Positions 1 to 6,711 of a stretch of DNA of 64,000 nucleotides are shown in pieces. The notes beneath the pieces were generated by a model. The model worked only from the letters and a program-made list of their open reading frames with translations. It had not been told where the DNA came from and searched no databases. The stretch is from the NCBI RefSeq assembly GCF_042683665.1, contig NZ_JBHUOO010000007.1. One strand, given 5' to 3'. The DNA is from Leeuwenhoekiella polynyae (GTDB lineage Bacteria; Bacteroidota; Bacteroidia; Flavobacteriales; Flavobacteriaceae). Both the position numbers and the translations under genes were made by a program. Numbering within the stretch: the first letter of the stretch is position 1; every line of letters starts with the position of its first letter.

Positions 1-162
1 GACGCCCATTACAGACTGGGTAATTTATATGCAGAAGAACTGCAACAACCCGAAAAAGCAAAAGAACAATTTGAAGAAATCATCTTCAAATTTGCAGATA
101 GTATCTTTTATGTGGATGCCCAGCAAAAATACCGGAAATTAAGAGGTGACGCGATTAACTAA
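1..162 (+). CDS. C-terminal end of a tetratricopeptide-repeat protein (partial)
   Basis: The window opens inside a reading frame that ends with TAA at 160-162. The 53 visible residues include a TPR-like helix pair (YRLGNLYAEEL followed by A-x-x-x-F-x-E-I-I, then a second helix). This is the last repeat of a longer protein whose start lies outside the window. TPR proteins are protein-protein interaction scaffolds; in flavobacteria a long TPR protein often precedes the DUF4286-rsmA pair seen next. The specific function cannot be told from this fragment. Confidence 0.7.
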   Translation, partial: DAHYRLGNLYAEELQQPEKAKEQFEEIIFKFADSIFYVDAQQKYRKLRGDAIN

Positions 163-185
163 CGTATCTTTGCCGACCAAAAAAA

Positions 186-289
186 AGTAAATTGCCTCTG
201 GGCCTTACCCTTGAGGAAATTATAAAAATTTTAATTTAAAATTAGAGGTAAACCTCGGGGGTATTATACCCTTTGGCGGTGCCAATAAA
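186..289 (+). repeat. 104-bp dispersed intergenic element, copy 1
   Basis: This is one of three related elements in the window (others at 3067-3170 and 61991-62091). It begins AGTAAA and ends TGCCAATAAA. Three hairpins can be drawn: an imperfect one at about 195-215 (CCTC-T-GGG pairing with CCC-TT-GAGG), GGGTA-TTA-TACCC at 259-271, and TTGGC-GGT-GCCAA at 273-285. It starts 23 nt after the stop codon of the TPR gene and ends 8 nt before the DUF4286 start. Identity as a mobile element or an RNA structure is unresolved. Confidence 0.75.
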
Positions 290-297
290 ATTGCCTT

Positions 298-624
298 ATG
301 ATAATATACAATGTTACTGTTAATGTAGACGATAGTGTACATGCAGATTGGCTGTACTGGATTCGTAATGAGCACATCCCAGATATGCTTGCGACCGGTA
401 AATTTGTAAAAGCCCTGATGACTAAAGTTTTAGCAGAAGAAGAGATGGGCGGTCAAAGCTATTCTATTCAATATACCGCAAAAAGTAAAGATTCTTTGGA
501 GCGCTATAAGAAAGAAGATGCCCCTCGCTTACGAGAAGAAGCGGGTCGTTTTGGTGATAAAATCCTTTCGTTTAGAACAGAATTAGAGATCATAACAGAG
601 CAAACTGAGTTTAAGCCGCAATAA
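298..624 (+). CDS. DUF4286 family protein
   Basis: A 108-residue protein beginning MIIYNVTVNVDD, with HADWLYWIRNEHIPDMLATG near residues 15-35, the pattern I associate with the DUF4286 family of Bacteroidota. It resembles a small ferredoxin-like alpha/beta fold such as found in dimeric alpha-beta barrel proteins, but no biochemical function is established. It sits directly upstream of rsmA (35-nt gap) on the same strand, a neighbourhood that recurs in flavobacteria, so the two may be cotranscribed. No signal peptide or membrane segment is visible. The ATG immediately follows a copy of the 104-bp intergenic element. Confidence 0.8.
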   Translation: MIIYNVTVNVDDSVHADWLYWIRNEHIPDMLATGKFVKALMTKVLAEEEMGGQSYSIQYTAKSKDSLERYKKEDAPRLREEAGRFGDKILSFRTELEIITEQTEFKPQ

Positions 625-659
625 CCTTTATGGACCCTTCGGAATTCTAAAAAATCCAG

Positions 660-1517
660 ATGAAAAAAAAGTTTACCCGTACGCATAAAAAAGCCGCTTC
701 AGATGATCCTGTAAAGGCAAAAAAGCATTTGGGTCAACATTTTTTAAAGGATGAAAGTATCGCAAAAAAAATTGCTGATACGCTTACTTATGAAGGATAC
801 TCTGAAGTTTTAGAAATAGGTCCCGGTACCGGTGTACTTACTAAATATTTGCTACGCAAAGACAGTAATGTAACGGCAATGGATCTTGATAGCGAGTCTA
901 TTGTGTATCTCAATCACAGCTTTCCGCTGGATTATGCAGAACAGATGGAAGGTTGTAATCTTAGTGTGCTTGAAGCAGATTTTCTAAAGTTTGATCTAAG
1001 TACGCTTTATGGCGAAAAGCCATTTGCAATCACAGGTAACTTCCCGTATAACATATCTACACAAATCGTTTTTAAAATGCTTGAGTGGCGCGATCAGGTG
1101 CCTGAGTTTAGTGGTATGTTTCAAAAAGAAGTTGCCCAGCGTATTTGCGAAAAGGAAGGCAGTAAAGCCTACGGAATTCTTTCGGTATTAGCACAGGCTT
1201 TTTACGATGCAGAATATTTATTTACCGTTCCACCAACGGTCTTCAATCCGCCGCCTAAAGTAGATAGTGGGGTTTTAAAATTAACCAGAAAATCCAATTT
1301 TAAAGATCTCGCCTGTGAGCCAGACCAACTTTATAAAGTGGTTAAAATGGCGTTTCAGCAGCGCCGAAAAACATTGAGAAACAGCCTCAAACAATTAGAG
1401 CTCAGTGATTCGTTCCGCGAAAGTGAAACCTTCAATATGCGACCAGAACAGTTGAGTGTAGCAGCTTTTATAAAGCTTACACAAGACATTGCAAATGACC
1501 TGAACAAGAAGAGCTAA
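660..1517 (+). CDS. rsmA: 16S rRNA (adenine(1518)-N6/adenine(1519)-N6)-dimethyltransferase
   Basis: RsmA/KsgA dimethylates two adjacent adenines in the 3' terminal hairpin of 16S rRNA during 30S subunit maturation, using S-adenosylmethionine. The 285-residue protein has the family signature KKHLGQHFL at about residues 21-29, the SAM-binding motif EIGPGTG at 52-58 and the catalytic NFPY at 127-130. The C-terminal helical domain contains the usual FxQRRKTLRNSL segment. A lysine-rich N-terminal extension of about 20 residues precedes the conserved core; this is common in the phylum. The length is typical. Confidence 0.97.
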   Translation: MKKKFTRTHKKAASDDPVKAKKHLGQHFLKDESIAKKIADTLTYEGYSEVLEIGPGTGVLTKYLLRKDSNVTAMDLDSESIVYLNHSFPLDYAEQMEGCNLSVLEADFLKFDLSTLYGEKPFAITGNFPYNISTQIVFKMLEWRDQVPEFSGMFQKEVAQRICEKEGSKAYGILSVLAQAFYDAEYLFTVPPTVFNPPPKVDSGVLKLTRKSNFKDLACEPDQLYKVVKMAFQQRRKTLRNSLKQLELSDSFRESETFNMRPEQLSVAAFIKLTQDIANDLNKKS

Positions 1518-1704
1518 ATACAATTCTTAACAGCTTTTGATCTAAAAACATTTAAAACTAGAGCCATTCAACTTCAGTTTTAATAGAAGTGAAGTTTAAT
1601 CTCAATTATCGAGTTAATCTGTCTTAAAGCCGCTTTACGCTCTGTTGAGTTTAATTATATTTGCCTGACTTAAAAAAATATGAACCCTCGATAAAGTAGC
1701 GACT

Positions 1705-3057
1705 ATGGCTTTTGAACTTACCGAAGACCTTATAGAGCAGATTGAAAACTTTATCGAAGTTGGGGATAACGCTTCGATTCTTGAGCTCCTAAACGAAGTA
1801 CACCACGCCGATATCGCAGAGATCCTGGACGAGGTCACTACAGAAGAAGCTACCTATCTGGTAAAACTTCTGGATAGTGAGACCACATCTGAAGCTCTAA
1901 TGGAACTGGATGAGGATTACCGGGAAGAAATTCTTGATAACCTCTCTCCTCAGGAAATTGCAGACGAGCTTAATGAGCTGGACACCGATGATGCGGTTGA
2001 CTTTTTATCTGAACTTAACGAAGACATACAGCGACAGGTAATAGATGCCATTGAAGATGAGCAGCATGCGCAAGATATCATTGAGATGTTGCGTTATGAT
2101 GAGGATTCTGCCGGTGGTCTAATGGCAAAAGAATTGGTACGCGTTCGCGAAACCTGGACGGTTGCGGGTTGCGTACGTAAAATGCGGGCGCAGGCACAAA
2201 ATGTAACCCGGGTGCATTCGGTTTATGTGGTTGATAAAAACGATCATTTAATAGGCAGATTATCGCTTAAAGATTTACTTACTGCGGAAGCAAAATCAAA
2301 AATTTCAGACATTTATATTCCAAATGTAGATTCGGTCAATGTGCATGACACTGCAGAAGATGTTGCCCGAATTATGCAAAAATATGATCTGGAGGCCGTA
2401 CCGGTTGTAAACGACTCAGGTGTGCTTTTAGGTCGGGTTACCGTTGATGATATTCTTGATTTTATACGAGACGAAGCTGATGAAGATTACCGAATGGCAG
2501 CGGGTATCTCACAGGTAGTAGAAGCAGATGATAATCTGCTTAAACTTACCCGTGCACGTTTGCCTTGGTTGATGATTGGCATGTTTGGCGGCCTGAGTGC
2601 AGCGAGTATCATCACCGGTTTCAACAGTATCTTTGAAACCTTCCCTAAGCTCTTAGTTTTTGTTCCCTTGATTCAGGCGACTGCCGGAAATGTAGGTGTG
2701 CAATCTAGCGCGATCGTAGTACAAGGTCTTGCCAATGATTCCCTAAAAGGAAATATCGTAAGCAGACTTTTAAAAGAATGTGCTCTGGCACTTATAAACG
2801 GTGTTTCGATCGCTACTGTGGTTTTAATTATCAGCCATTTCTTTTTTGGTACCACCTATTTAGAATCTATAAGTATTGGGATAGCTATTATTGCTGTTAT
2901 CATTCTCGCAGCCTTAATCGGTACATTTATTCCTATTATTCTAGACAAAAAAGGCATTGATCCTGCTGTTGCAACCGGACCGTTTATTACAACAAGCAAT
3001 GATGTTTTTGGAATCCTCACCTATTTCTTAATCGCCAAGCTGATTCTGGGCTTTTAA
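1705..3057 (+). CDS. mgtE: Magnesium transporter MgtE
   Basis: MgtE is a homodimeric Mg2+ channel in the inner membrane, gated by cytosolic magnesium. The 450 residues show the expected order: a very acidic helical N domain (residues 1-130, with repeats of the DxLSxxEIADELNELD type), two CBS domains (roughly 135-255), a plug helix, and five membrane helices in the last 170 residues. The C-terminal part keeps TAGNVGVQSSAIVVQG and the conserved GPFITTSNDVFGILTYF pore segment. It follows rsmA after 187 nt, so it probably has its own promoter; a TAnnTTTG-type -7 box (TATATTTG) lies at 1656-1663, though no convincing -33 box pairs with it. Confidence 0.96.
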   Translation: MAFELTEDLIEQIENFIEVGDNASILELLNEVHHADIAEILDEVTTEEATYLVKLLDSETTSEALMELDEDYREEILDNLSPQEIADELNELDTDDAVDFLSELNEDIQRQVIDAIEDEQHAQDIIEMLRYDEDSAGGLMAKELVRVRETWTVAGCVRKMRAQAQNVTRVHSVYVVDKNDHLIGRLSLKDLLTAEAKSKISDIYIPNVDSVNVHDTAEDVARIMQKYDLEAVPVVNDSGVLLGRVTVDDILDFIRDEADEDYRMAAGISQVVEADDNLLKLTRARLPWLMIGMFGGLSAASIITGFNSIFETFPKLLVFVPLIQATAGNVGVQSSAIVVQGLANDSLKGNIVSRLLKECALALINGVSIATVVLIISHFFFGTTYLESISIGIAIIAVIILAALIGTFIPIILDKKGIDPAVATGPFITTSNDVFGILTYFLIAKLILGF

Positions 3058-3066
3058 GCATTACCA

Positions 3067-3170
3067 AGTAAACTACCTGGGAGCATGCCCACAAGGCATT
3101 GGTTAGAAGCAATTTTTCAATTTTTAAGGCAAACCTGGGGACGTTAAACCCTTTTGGCGGTGCTAATAAA
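3067..3170 (+). repeat. 104-bp dispersed intergenic element, copy 2
   Basis: Same length as copy 1 and same orientation. It starts 9 nt after the mgtE stop codon. The first hairpin pairs CCTGGG with CCC-aca-AGG across 3076-3095. The last hairpin is TTGGC-GGT-GCTAA, in which one Watson-Crick pair of copy 1 has become a G-T pair. The last 40 bases are the best conserved part of the element. Confidence 0.75.
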
Positions 3171-3213
3171 TCTCAAAACAAGCTTAGACATATATAAGCT
3201 GCGTTAAGTTTAG

Positions 3214-3221
3214 TATTTTTG
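3214..3221 (+). promoter_or_regulatory. Candidate -7 promoter box of the thioesterase gene
   Basis: TATTTTTG matches the Bacteroidetes -7 consensus TAnnTTTG exactly. It ends 4 nt before the ATG at 3226, so transcription would begin at or next to the start codon, giving a leaderless or nearly leaderless mRNA. I see no strong -33 TTG at the right distance, which lowers confidence. Confidence 0.45.
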
Positions 3222-3225
3222 AAGT

Positions 3226-3633
3226 ATGAATGCGAAAACTTTCAAACTAGAATTCACTGTTCCTCCTGAGGCAATTGATGGCTTGGGTCACGTAAATAAT
3301 GTGGTGTATGTTCAGTGGGTTCAGGATGTTGCCGAAGCTCATTGGCAGCATAACTCTACCGAAGAAATGCTTGAGAAATATGCCTGGGTAGCGTTAGAAA
3401 ACCATATGAAATATTTTGCTCCTGCTTTTGAAGGAGAAAAGATCGTTGCAGAAACCTGGGTTCAAAAATTTGAGGGTGTACGGTCTATAAGAGAAGTTCA
3501 AATCTACAGAGCTTCAGATGGTAAAAAGCTCGCCAGCTCCATAACAAATTGGTGTCTTCTGGATATGCAAACGCGAAAACCATTACGCATTCCTAAAAAT
3601 TTCTCTTCATATTACGAAGAAGTCAATACCTAA
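3226..3633 (+). CDS. Acyl-CoA thioesterase, 4HBT hot-dog fold
   Basis: A 135-residue protein of the YbgC/FadM-type 4-hydroxybenzoyl-CoA thioesterase family. The conserved active-site stretch is GLGHVNNVVYVQWVQD at residues 20-35, where the usual Asp of the D-x-x-GHVNN motif is at position 18. It would hydrolyse a short or medium acyl-CoA thioester in the cytosol; the substrate cannot be told. It is 21 nt upstream of a 2-hydroxyacid dehydrogenase on the same strand, so the two likely form an operon. Length is typical of single hot-dog-domain enzymes. Confidence 0.88.
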   Translation: MNAKTFKLEFTVPPEAIDGLGHVNNVVYVQWVQDVAEAHWQHNSTEEMLEKYAWVALENHMKYFAPAFEGEKIVAETWVQKFEGVRSIREVQIYRASDGKKLASSITNWCLLDMQTRKPLRIPKNFSSYYEEVNT

Positions 3634-3654
3634 TCTCCACCCATTTTTTAGTCC

Positions 3655-4590
3655 ATGAAAATTCTACATATAGACAGCAACCACGATTTAATGATTGAGC
3701 AATTAAAAGCAGCCGGTCATACCAATCACGAAGATTACACTTCCTGTAAAGAGGAGATCGAAGCTAAAATTGATCAATATGAAGGGGTTGTTATCAGAAG
3801 TAGATTTAAAATTGATAAACAATTTCTGGATGCTGCAACTAATCTTAAATTCATCGCTCGCGTAGGTGCAGGTCTCGAAAGTATTGATATCTCATATGCA
3901 GAATCTAAAGGAATCGCTCTTATCGCTGCTCCTGAAGGCAATCGCAATGCGGTAGGTGAACACTCCTTAGGCATGTTGCTTATGCTTTTTAATAAACTGA
4001 AACTGGCTGATGCCGAAGTACGCTCCGGGCAATGGAATCGTGAGAAAAACCGTGGAGTAGAACTCGAAGGAAAAACAGTTGGACTCATCGGTTATGGAAA
4101 TATGGGGAATGCTTTTTCTAAAAAATTAAAAGGTTTTGACTGTGAGGTAATTTGTTATGATTTGAAGCCTAATTTAGGCAATGAAAACGCCAGACAAGTC
4201 TCTCTTGAAGAATTGCAGGAACAAGCAGATGTATTGAGTTTGCATACTCCCTGGACACCGCTTACCGATAAAATGGTAAATACCGATTTTATTAAACGAT
4301 TTAAGAAGCCGTTCTGGTTTATAAACACAGCTCGAGGTAAAAGCGTAGTTACTTCAGACCTTGTTGAAGCCTTGAAAACCGGTAAAATTTTAGGTGCTGG
4401 TCTGGATGTTCTGGAATATGAAAAACTTTCTTTTGAAAACCTGTTCACAGCAAAAGAAGAAATGCCAAAACCATTGCAATACCTCATCACTGCAGACAAT
4501 GTCGTGCTTACTCCGCACATCGCCGGGTGGACGGTGGAAAGCAAAATCAAACTCGCGCAAACCATTGTAGATAAGATATTGCAACTATAA
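3655..4590 (+). CDS. D-2-hydroxyacid dehydrogenase (NAD-dependent)
   Basis: A 311-residue enzyme of the D-isomer-specific 2-hydroxyacid dehydrogenase family, which interconverts 2-hydroxyacids and 2-oxoacids with NAD(P)H. It has the Rossmann motif GLIGYGNMG near residues 143-151, and the catalytic triad positions: Arg in INTARGK, Glu in the LDVLEYE region, and His in TPHIAGW about 24 residues from the end. It lacks the C-terminal ACT and intervening domains of long SerA proteins, so a phosphoglycerate dehydrogenase role is possible but not shown; glyoxylate/hydroxypyruvate reductase is the alternative. It follows a thioesterase by 21 nt. Confidence 0.9.
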   Translation: MKILHIDSNHDLMIEQLKAAGHTNHEDYTSCKEEIEAKIDQYEGVVIRSRFKIDKQFLDAATNLKFIARVGAGLESIDISYAESKGIALIAAPEGNRNAVGEHSLGMLLMLFNKLKLADAEVRSGQWNREKNRGVELEGKTVGLIGYGNMGNAFSKKLKGFDCEVICYDLKPNLGNENARQVSLEELQEQADVLSLHTPWTPLTDKMVNTDFIKRFKKPFWFINTARGKSVVTSDLVEALKTGKILGAGLDVLEYEKLSFENLFTAKEEMPKPLQYLITADNVVLTPHIAGWTVESKIKLAQTIVDKILQL

Positions 4591-4676
4591 TTCCCTATTC
4601 AGGATTCCTTACTATCGGATTAAACGTTTTGATTTTCAGGGTTTTTTAGTAATTTAGAAATGAAAACCTCATTTCT

Positions 4677-5279
4677 ATGCAACACCTTTACAATCCCGAT
4701 TATCAAAACCAAGATCTAGCTGTACGTTCTGCTGCGGCGTTAGACAAAATTTCAGATACTCTGAAAGCCCTGCTTTGGACCGGGCAAAAAGAAAGTGGCT
4801 TCTCCCCGCTTCAGCTTAAGCTTTTGCTGTTTATTGCCTATCACGAGTCAAAATACAACACAGTCAGTCAGCTCGTTGAAGAATTTCAAGTCACAAAAGC
4901 AACAATAAGTGACTGCATCAAAGCCTTAGAAAAACAAAAACTACTGACTAAGGTTTTGAATCACCGGGACAATCGTAGATTCCATATTGAATTGACTGAA
5001 AAAGGCACTCAGACCGTTTCAGAAATCAAGCCTTTTGCCAATCCCTTAATTCAAGTACTTCAATCTGAAAAAAGTGAAGATTTAGAAAACTTATACAGTA
5101 GTATGTTTTCCATACTATCTAAAATGAATAAAAGCAAACAGCTGAATCTTAAACGATCGTGTAGCGATTGCAATGCCTATCGCTCAGATGGGATCAATCA
5201 TGCATTTTGCATGCAGTTACGCATTCAATTGCGTGATAAAGATCGCAGAATAGACTGCCCAAAGTATCAATCTAATTAA
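4677..5279 (+). CDS. MarR-family winged-helix regulator with a four-cysteine tail
   Basis: A 200-residue transcriptional regulator. Residues about 25-140 form a MarR-type winged helix-turn-helix (recognition helix around VTKATISDCIKALEKQKLL, wing NHRDNRRFHIELTEKG). The unusual part is the C-terminal tail: Cys162, Cys165, Cys178 and Cys194 in a CX2C-X12-C-X15-C pattern, which looks like a zinc or iron-sulfur site. It is followed after 7 nt by a VOC-domain protein and then a GNAT acetyltransferase, so it probably regulates, or is cotranscribed with, these small enzymes. The ligand is unknown. Confidence 0.88.
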   Translation: MQHLYNPDYQNQDLAVRSAAALDKISDTLKALLWTGQKESGFSPLQLKLLLFIAYHESKYNTVSQLVEEFQVTKATISDCIKALEKQKLLTKVLNHRDNRRFHIELTEKGTQTVSEIKPFANPLIQVLQSEKSEDLENLYSSMFSILSKMNKSKQLNLKRSCSDCNAYRSDGINHAFCMQLRIQLRDKDRRIDCPKYQSN

Positions 5280-5286
5280 ATATATT

Positions 5287-5688
5287 ATGAAAAATAGAGT
5301 CACTGGTTTAGGCGGATTTTTTTTTAAAACTAAAAATCCCGATCAAATCAAAGAATGGTATAAAAACCACTTAGGCATTCCCACAGATCAATACGGTTGG
5401 ACGTTTTGGTGGAAAGATGAGCATGGCAATAAATGTTCTACACAATGGAGTCCGTTTAAAGAGGACACTACTTATTTTTCGCCTAGCGAAAAACAGTTTA
5501 TGATGAACTTTAGAGTGGAAAACCTGAAAGAGCTTTTAAAAGTATTAAAGGAGGAAGGTGTTACAATCGTAGGTGAGATAGAAGAATATGATTATGGTAA
5601 ATTCGGTTGGATTCTGGATCCGGAAGGCAATAAAATAGAATTATGGGAGCCTGTAGATTCCGTGTTTTTAGAAGATAAAGATTCTTAG
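5287..5688 (+). CDS. VOC (glyoxalase/bleomycin-resistance fold) family protein
   Basis: A 133-residue protein with two beta-alpha-beta-beta-beta units of the vicinal oxygen chelate fold. Visible features are FKTKNPDQIKEWYKNHLGI near the N terminus and the C-terminal DPEGNKIELWEP motif, which supplies the usual metal-ligand Glu. This subgroup tends to be a metal-dependent isomerase, dioxygenase or antibiotic-binding protein; the substrate cannot be assigned. It lies between the MarR regulator (7 nt upstream) and a GNAT gene that starts 2 nt after its stop codon, so the three are probably one transcript. Confidence 0.85.
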   Translation: MKNRVTGLGGFFFKTKNPDQIKEWYKNHLGIPTDQYGWTFWWKDEHGNKCSTQWSPFKEDTTYFSPSEKQFMMNFRVENLKELLKVLKEEGVTIVGEIEEYDYGKFGWILDPEGNKIELWEPVDSVFLEDKDS

Positions 5689-5689
5689 A

Positions 5690-6181
5690 ATGTTATTAAG
5701 CATTCGTGATTTTCAAGAAGCAGATTATCCTGAGGTTTCCAAAATCTATAAGGATGGTATAGACACCGGGATCGCTACATTTGAAACCGAAGTCCCAGAC
5801 TTTATAAACTGGAATCTCAGGTTTTACCAATCGTGTAGATTAGTGGCAATTTTAGATAATGAAGTTGTAGGGTGGGCAGCTCTCAGTCTGGTTTCAAAAA
5901 GAAATGTATATAGCGGGGTTGCCGAAGTAACCATTTATATATCACAAAAACATCAAGGACAAAAAATAGGATCTCTAATCCTGGAAAAGCTTATAGCAAA
6001 AAGTGAGGCAGAAGGTTTCTGGACCCTAACTGCTCATATTTTTCCGCAAAATAAAAGCAGTATTCATTTACATCTAAAATATAATTTTAAGGTTTTAGGT
6101 GTTCACGAGAAAATTGCTAAAAGAGATAACAAATGGGAAGATAACATACTTCTGGAACGCCGCAGTACTAAGATTTTTTAG
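5690..6181 (+). CDS. GNAT N-acetyltransferase, phosphinothricin acetyltransferase-like
   Basis: A 163-residue GNAT enzyme. The N terminus (IRDFQEADYPEVSKIYKDGI) and the stretch ATFETEVP are typical of the PAT/Pat-like subgroup, which acetylates phosphinothricin, methionine sulfone or similar amino acids. The acetyl-CoA binding motif is HQGQKIGSLILEKLI at about residues 88-102, with Q-x-x-G-x-x-G/S geometry. The ATG begins one nucleotide after the TAG of the VOC gene, indicating translational coupling. Substrate identity is inferred from family resemblance only. Confidence 0.85.
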   Translation: MLLSIRDFQEADYPEVSKIYKDGIDTGIATFETEVPDFINWNLRFYQSCRLVAILDNEVVGWAALSLVSKRNVYSGVAEVTIYISQKHQGQKIGSLILEKLIAKSEAEGFWTLTAHIFPQNKSSIHLHLKYNFKVLGVHEKIAKRDNKWEDNILLERRSTKIF

Positions 6182-6323
6182 CTTTTTATTCTTGGTCTTT
6201 TGTCAACTATGCTGAACATCAATTTCAGAGAATGATCAGTATTATTTCATCACAAAACAAATTGAATCGAGATTATCCTTTCTACTGAATTGTTTTAGTT
6301 TTGTTCCAAACAATCAAATCTAA

Positions 6324-6671
6324 ATGGAAGAAAACAAAAATTTTAACGATCGTGCTCGCGATACTGCTAGTAATTTTGGAGAAGAAGCAAAAAACACGGC
6401 TAACGAATTTAAAGAAAACTGGAACGAAACTACCAATTCAGGAAATAACTTAAAATTAGCTTGTGGGCTATTAGGTATTTTTCTTGGCTATCTGGGTATT
6501 CATAAATTTGTATTAGGCTACACAAAAGAGGGTATTATACAATTAGTTGCCTCTATAATAACGTGCGGCTTTGCTGGAATCATAGGATTTATTGAAGGTA
6601 TCATTTACCTTACTAAATCTGATGATGAATTCTACCGCACCTATCAACAAGGAAGAAGACCTTGGTTTTAA
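6324..6671 (+). CDS. TM2 domain-containing membrane protein
   Basis: A 115-residue protein with a hydrophilic, charged N-terminal half (residues 1-45, rich in Asn, Lys and Glu) followed by a TM2 domain: two membrane helices joined by a short turn, with the conserved G-x-x-G-x-H-K-F-V-L-G motif near residues 55-68. TM2 proteins are small membrane proteins of unknown function. The gene is monocistronic and ends in a hairpin shared with the converging gene on the other strand. Confidence 0.88.
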   Translation: MEENKNFNDRARDTASNFGEEAKNTANEFKENWNETTNSGNNLKLACGLLGIFLGYLGIHKFVLGYTKEGIIQLVASIITCGFAGIIGFIEGIIYLTKSDDEFYRTYQQGRRPWF

Positions 6672-6680
6672 TAATTACAA

Positions 6681-6711
6681 GAAGAGCAATTGATTAATCC
6701 AATTGCTCTTC
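6681..6711. terminator. Hairpin terminator between converging genes
   Basis: Perfect 11-bp stem GAAGAGCAATT / AATTGCTCTTC with a 9-nt loop. It lies just after the TM2 gene, and its right arm overlaps the last codons of the acyltransferase gene on the minus strand. The T-tract after the stem on the plus strand is weak (ATCTTTTC). Confidence 0.6.
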
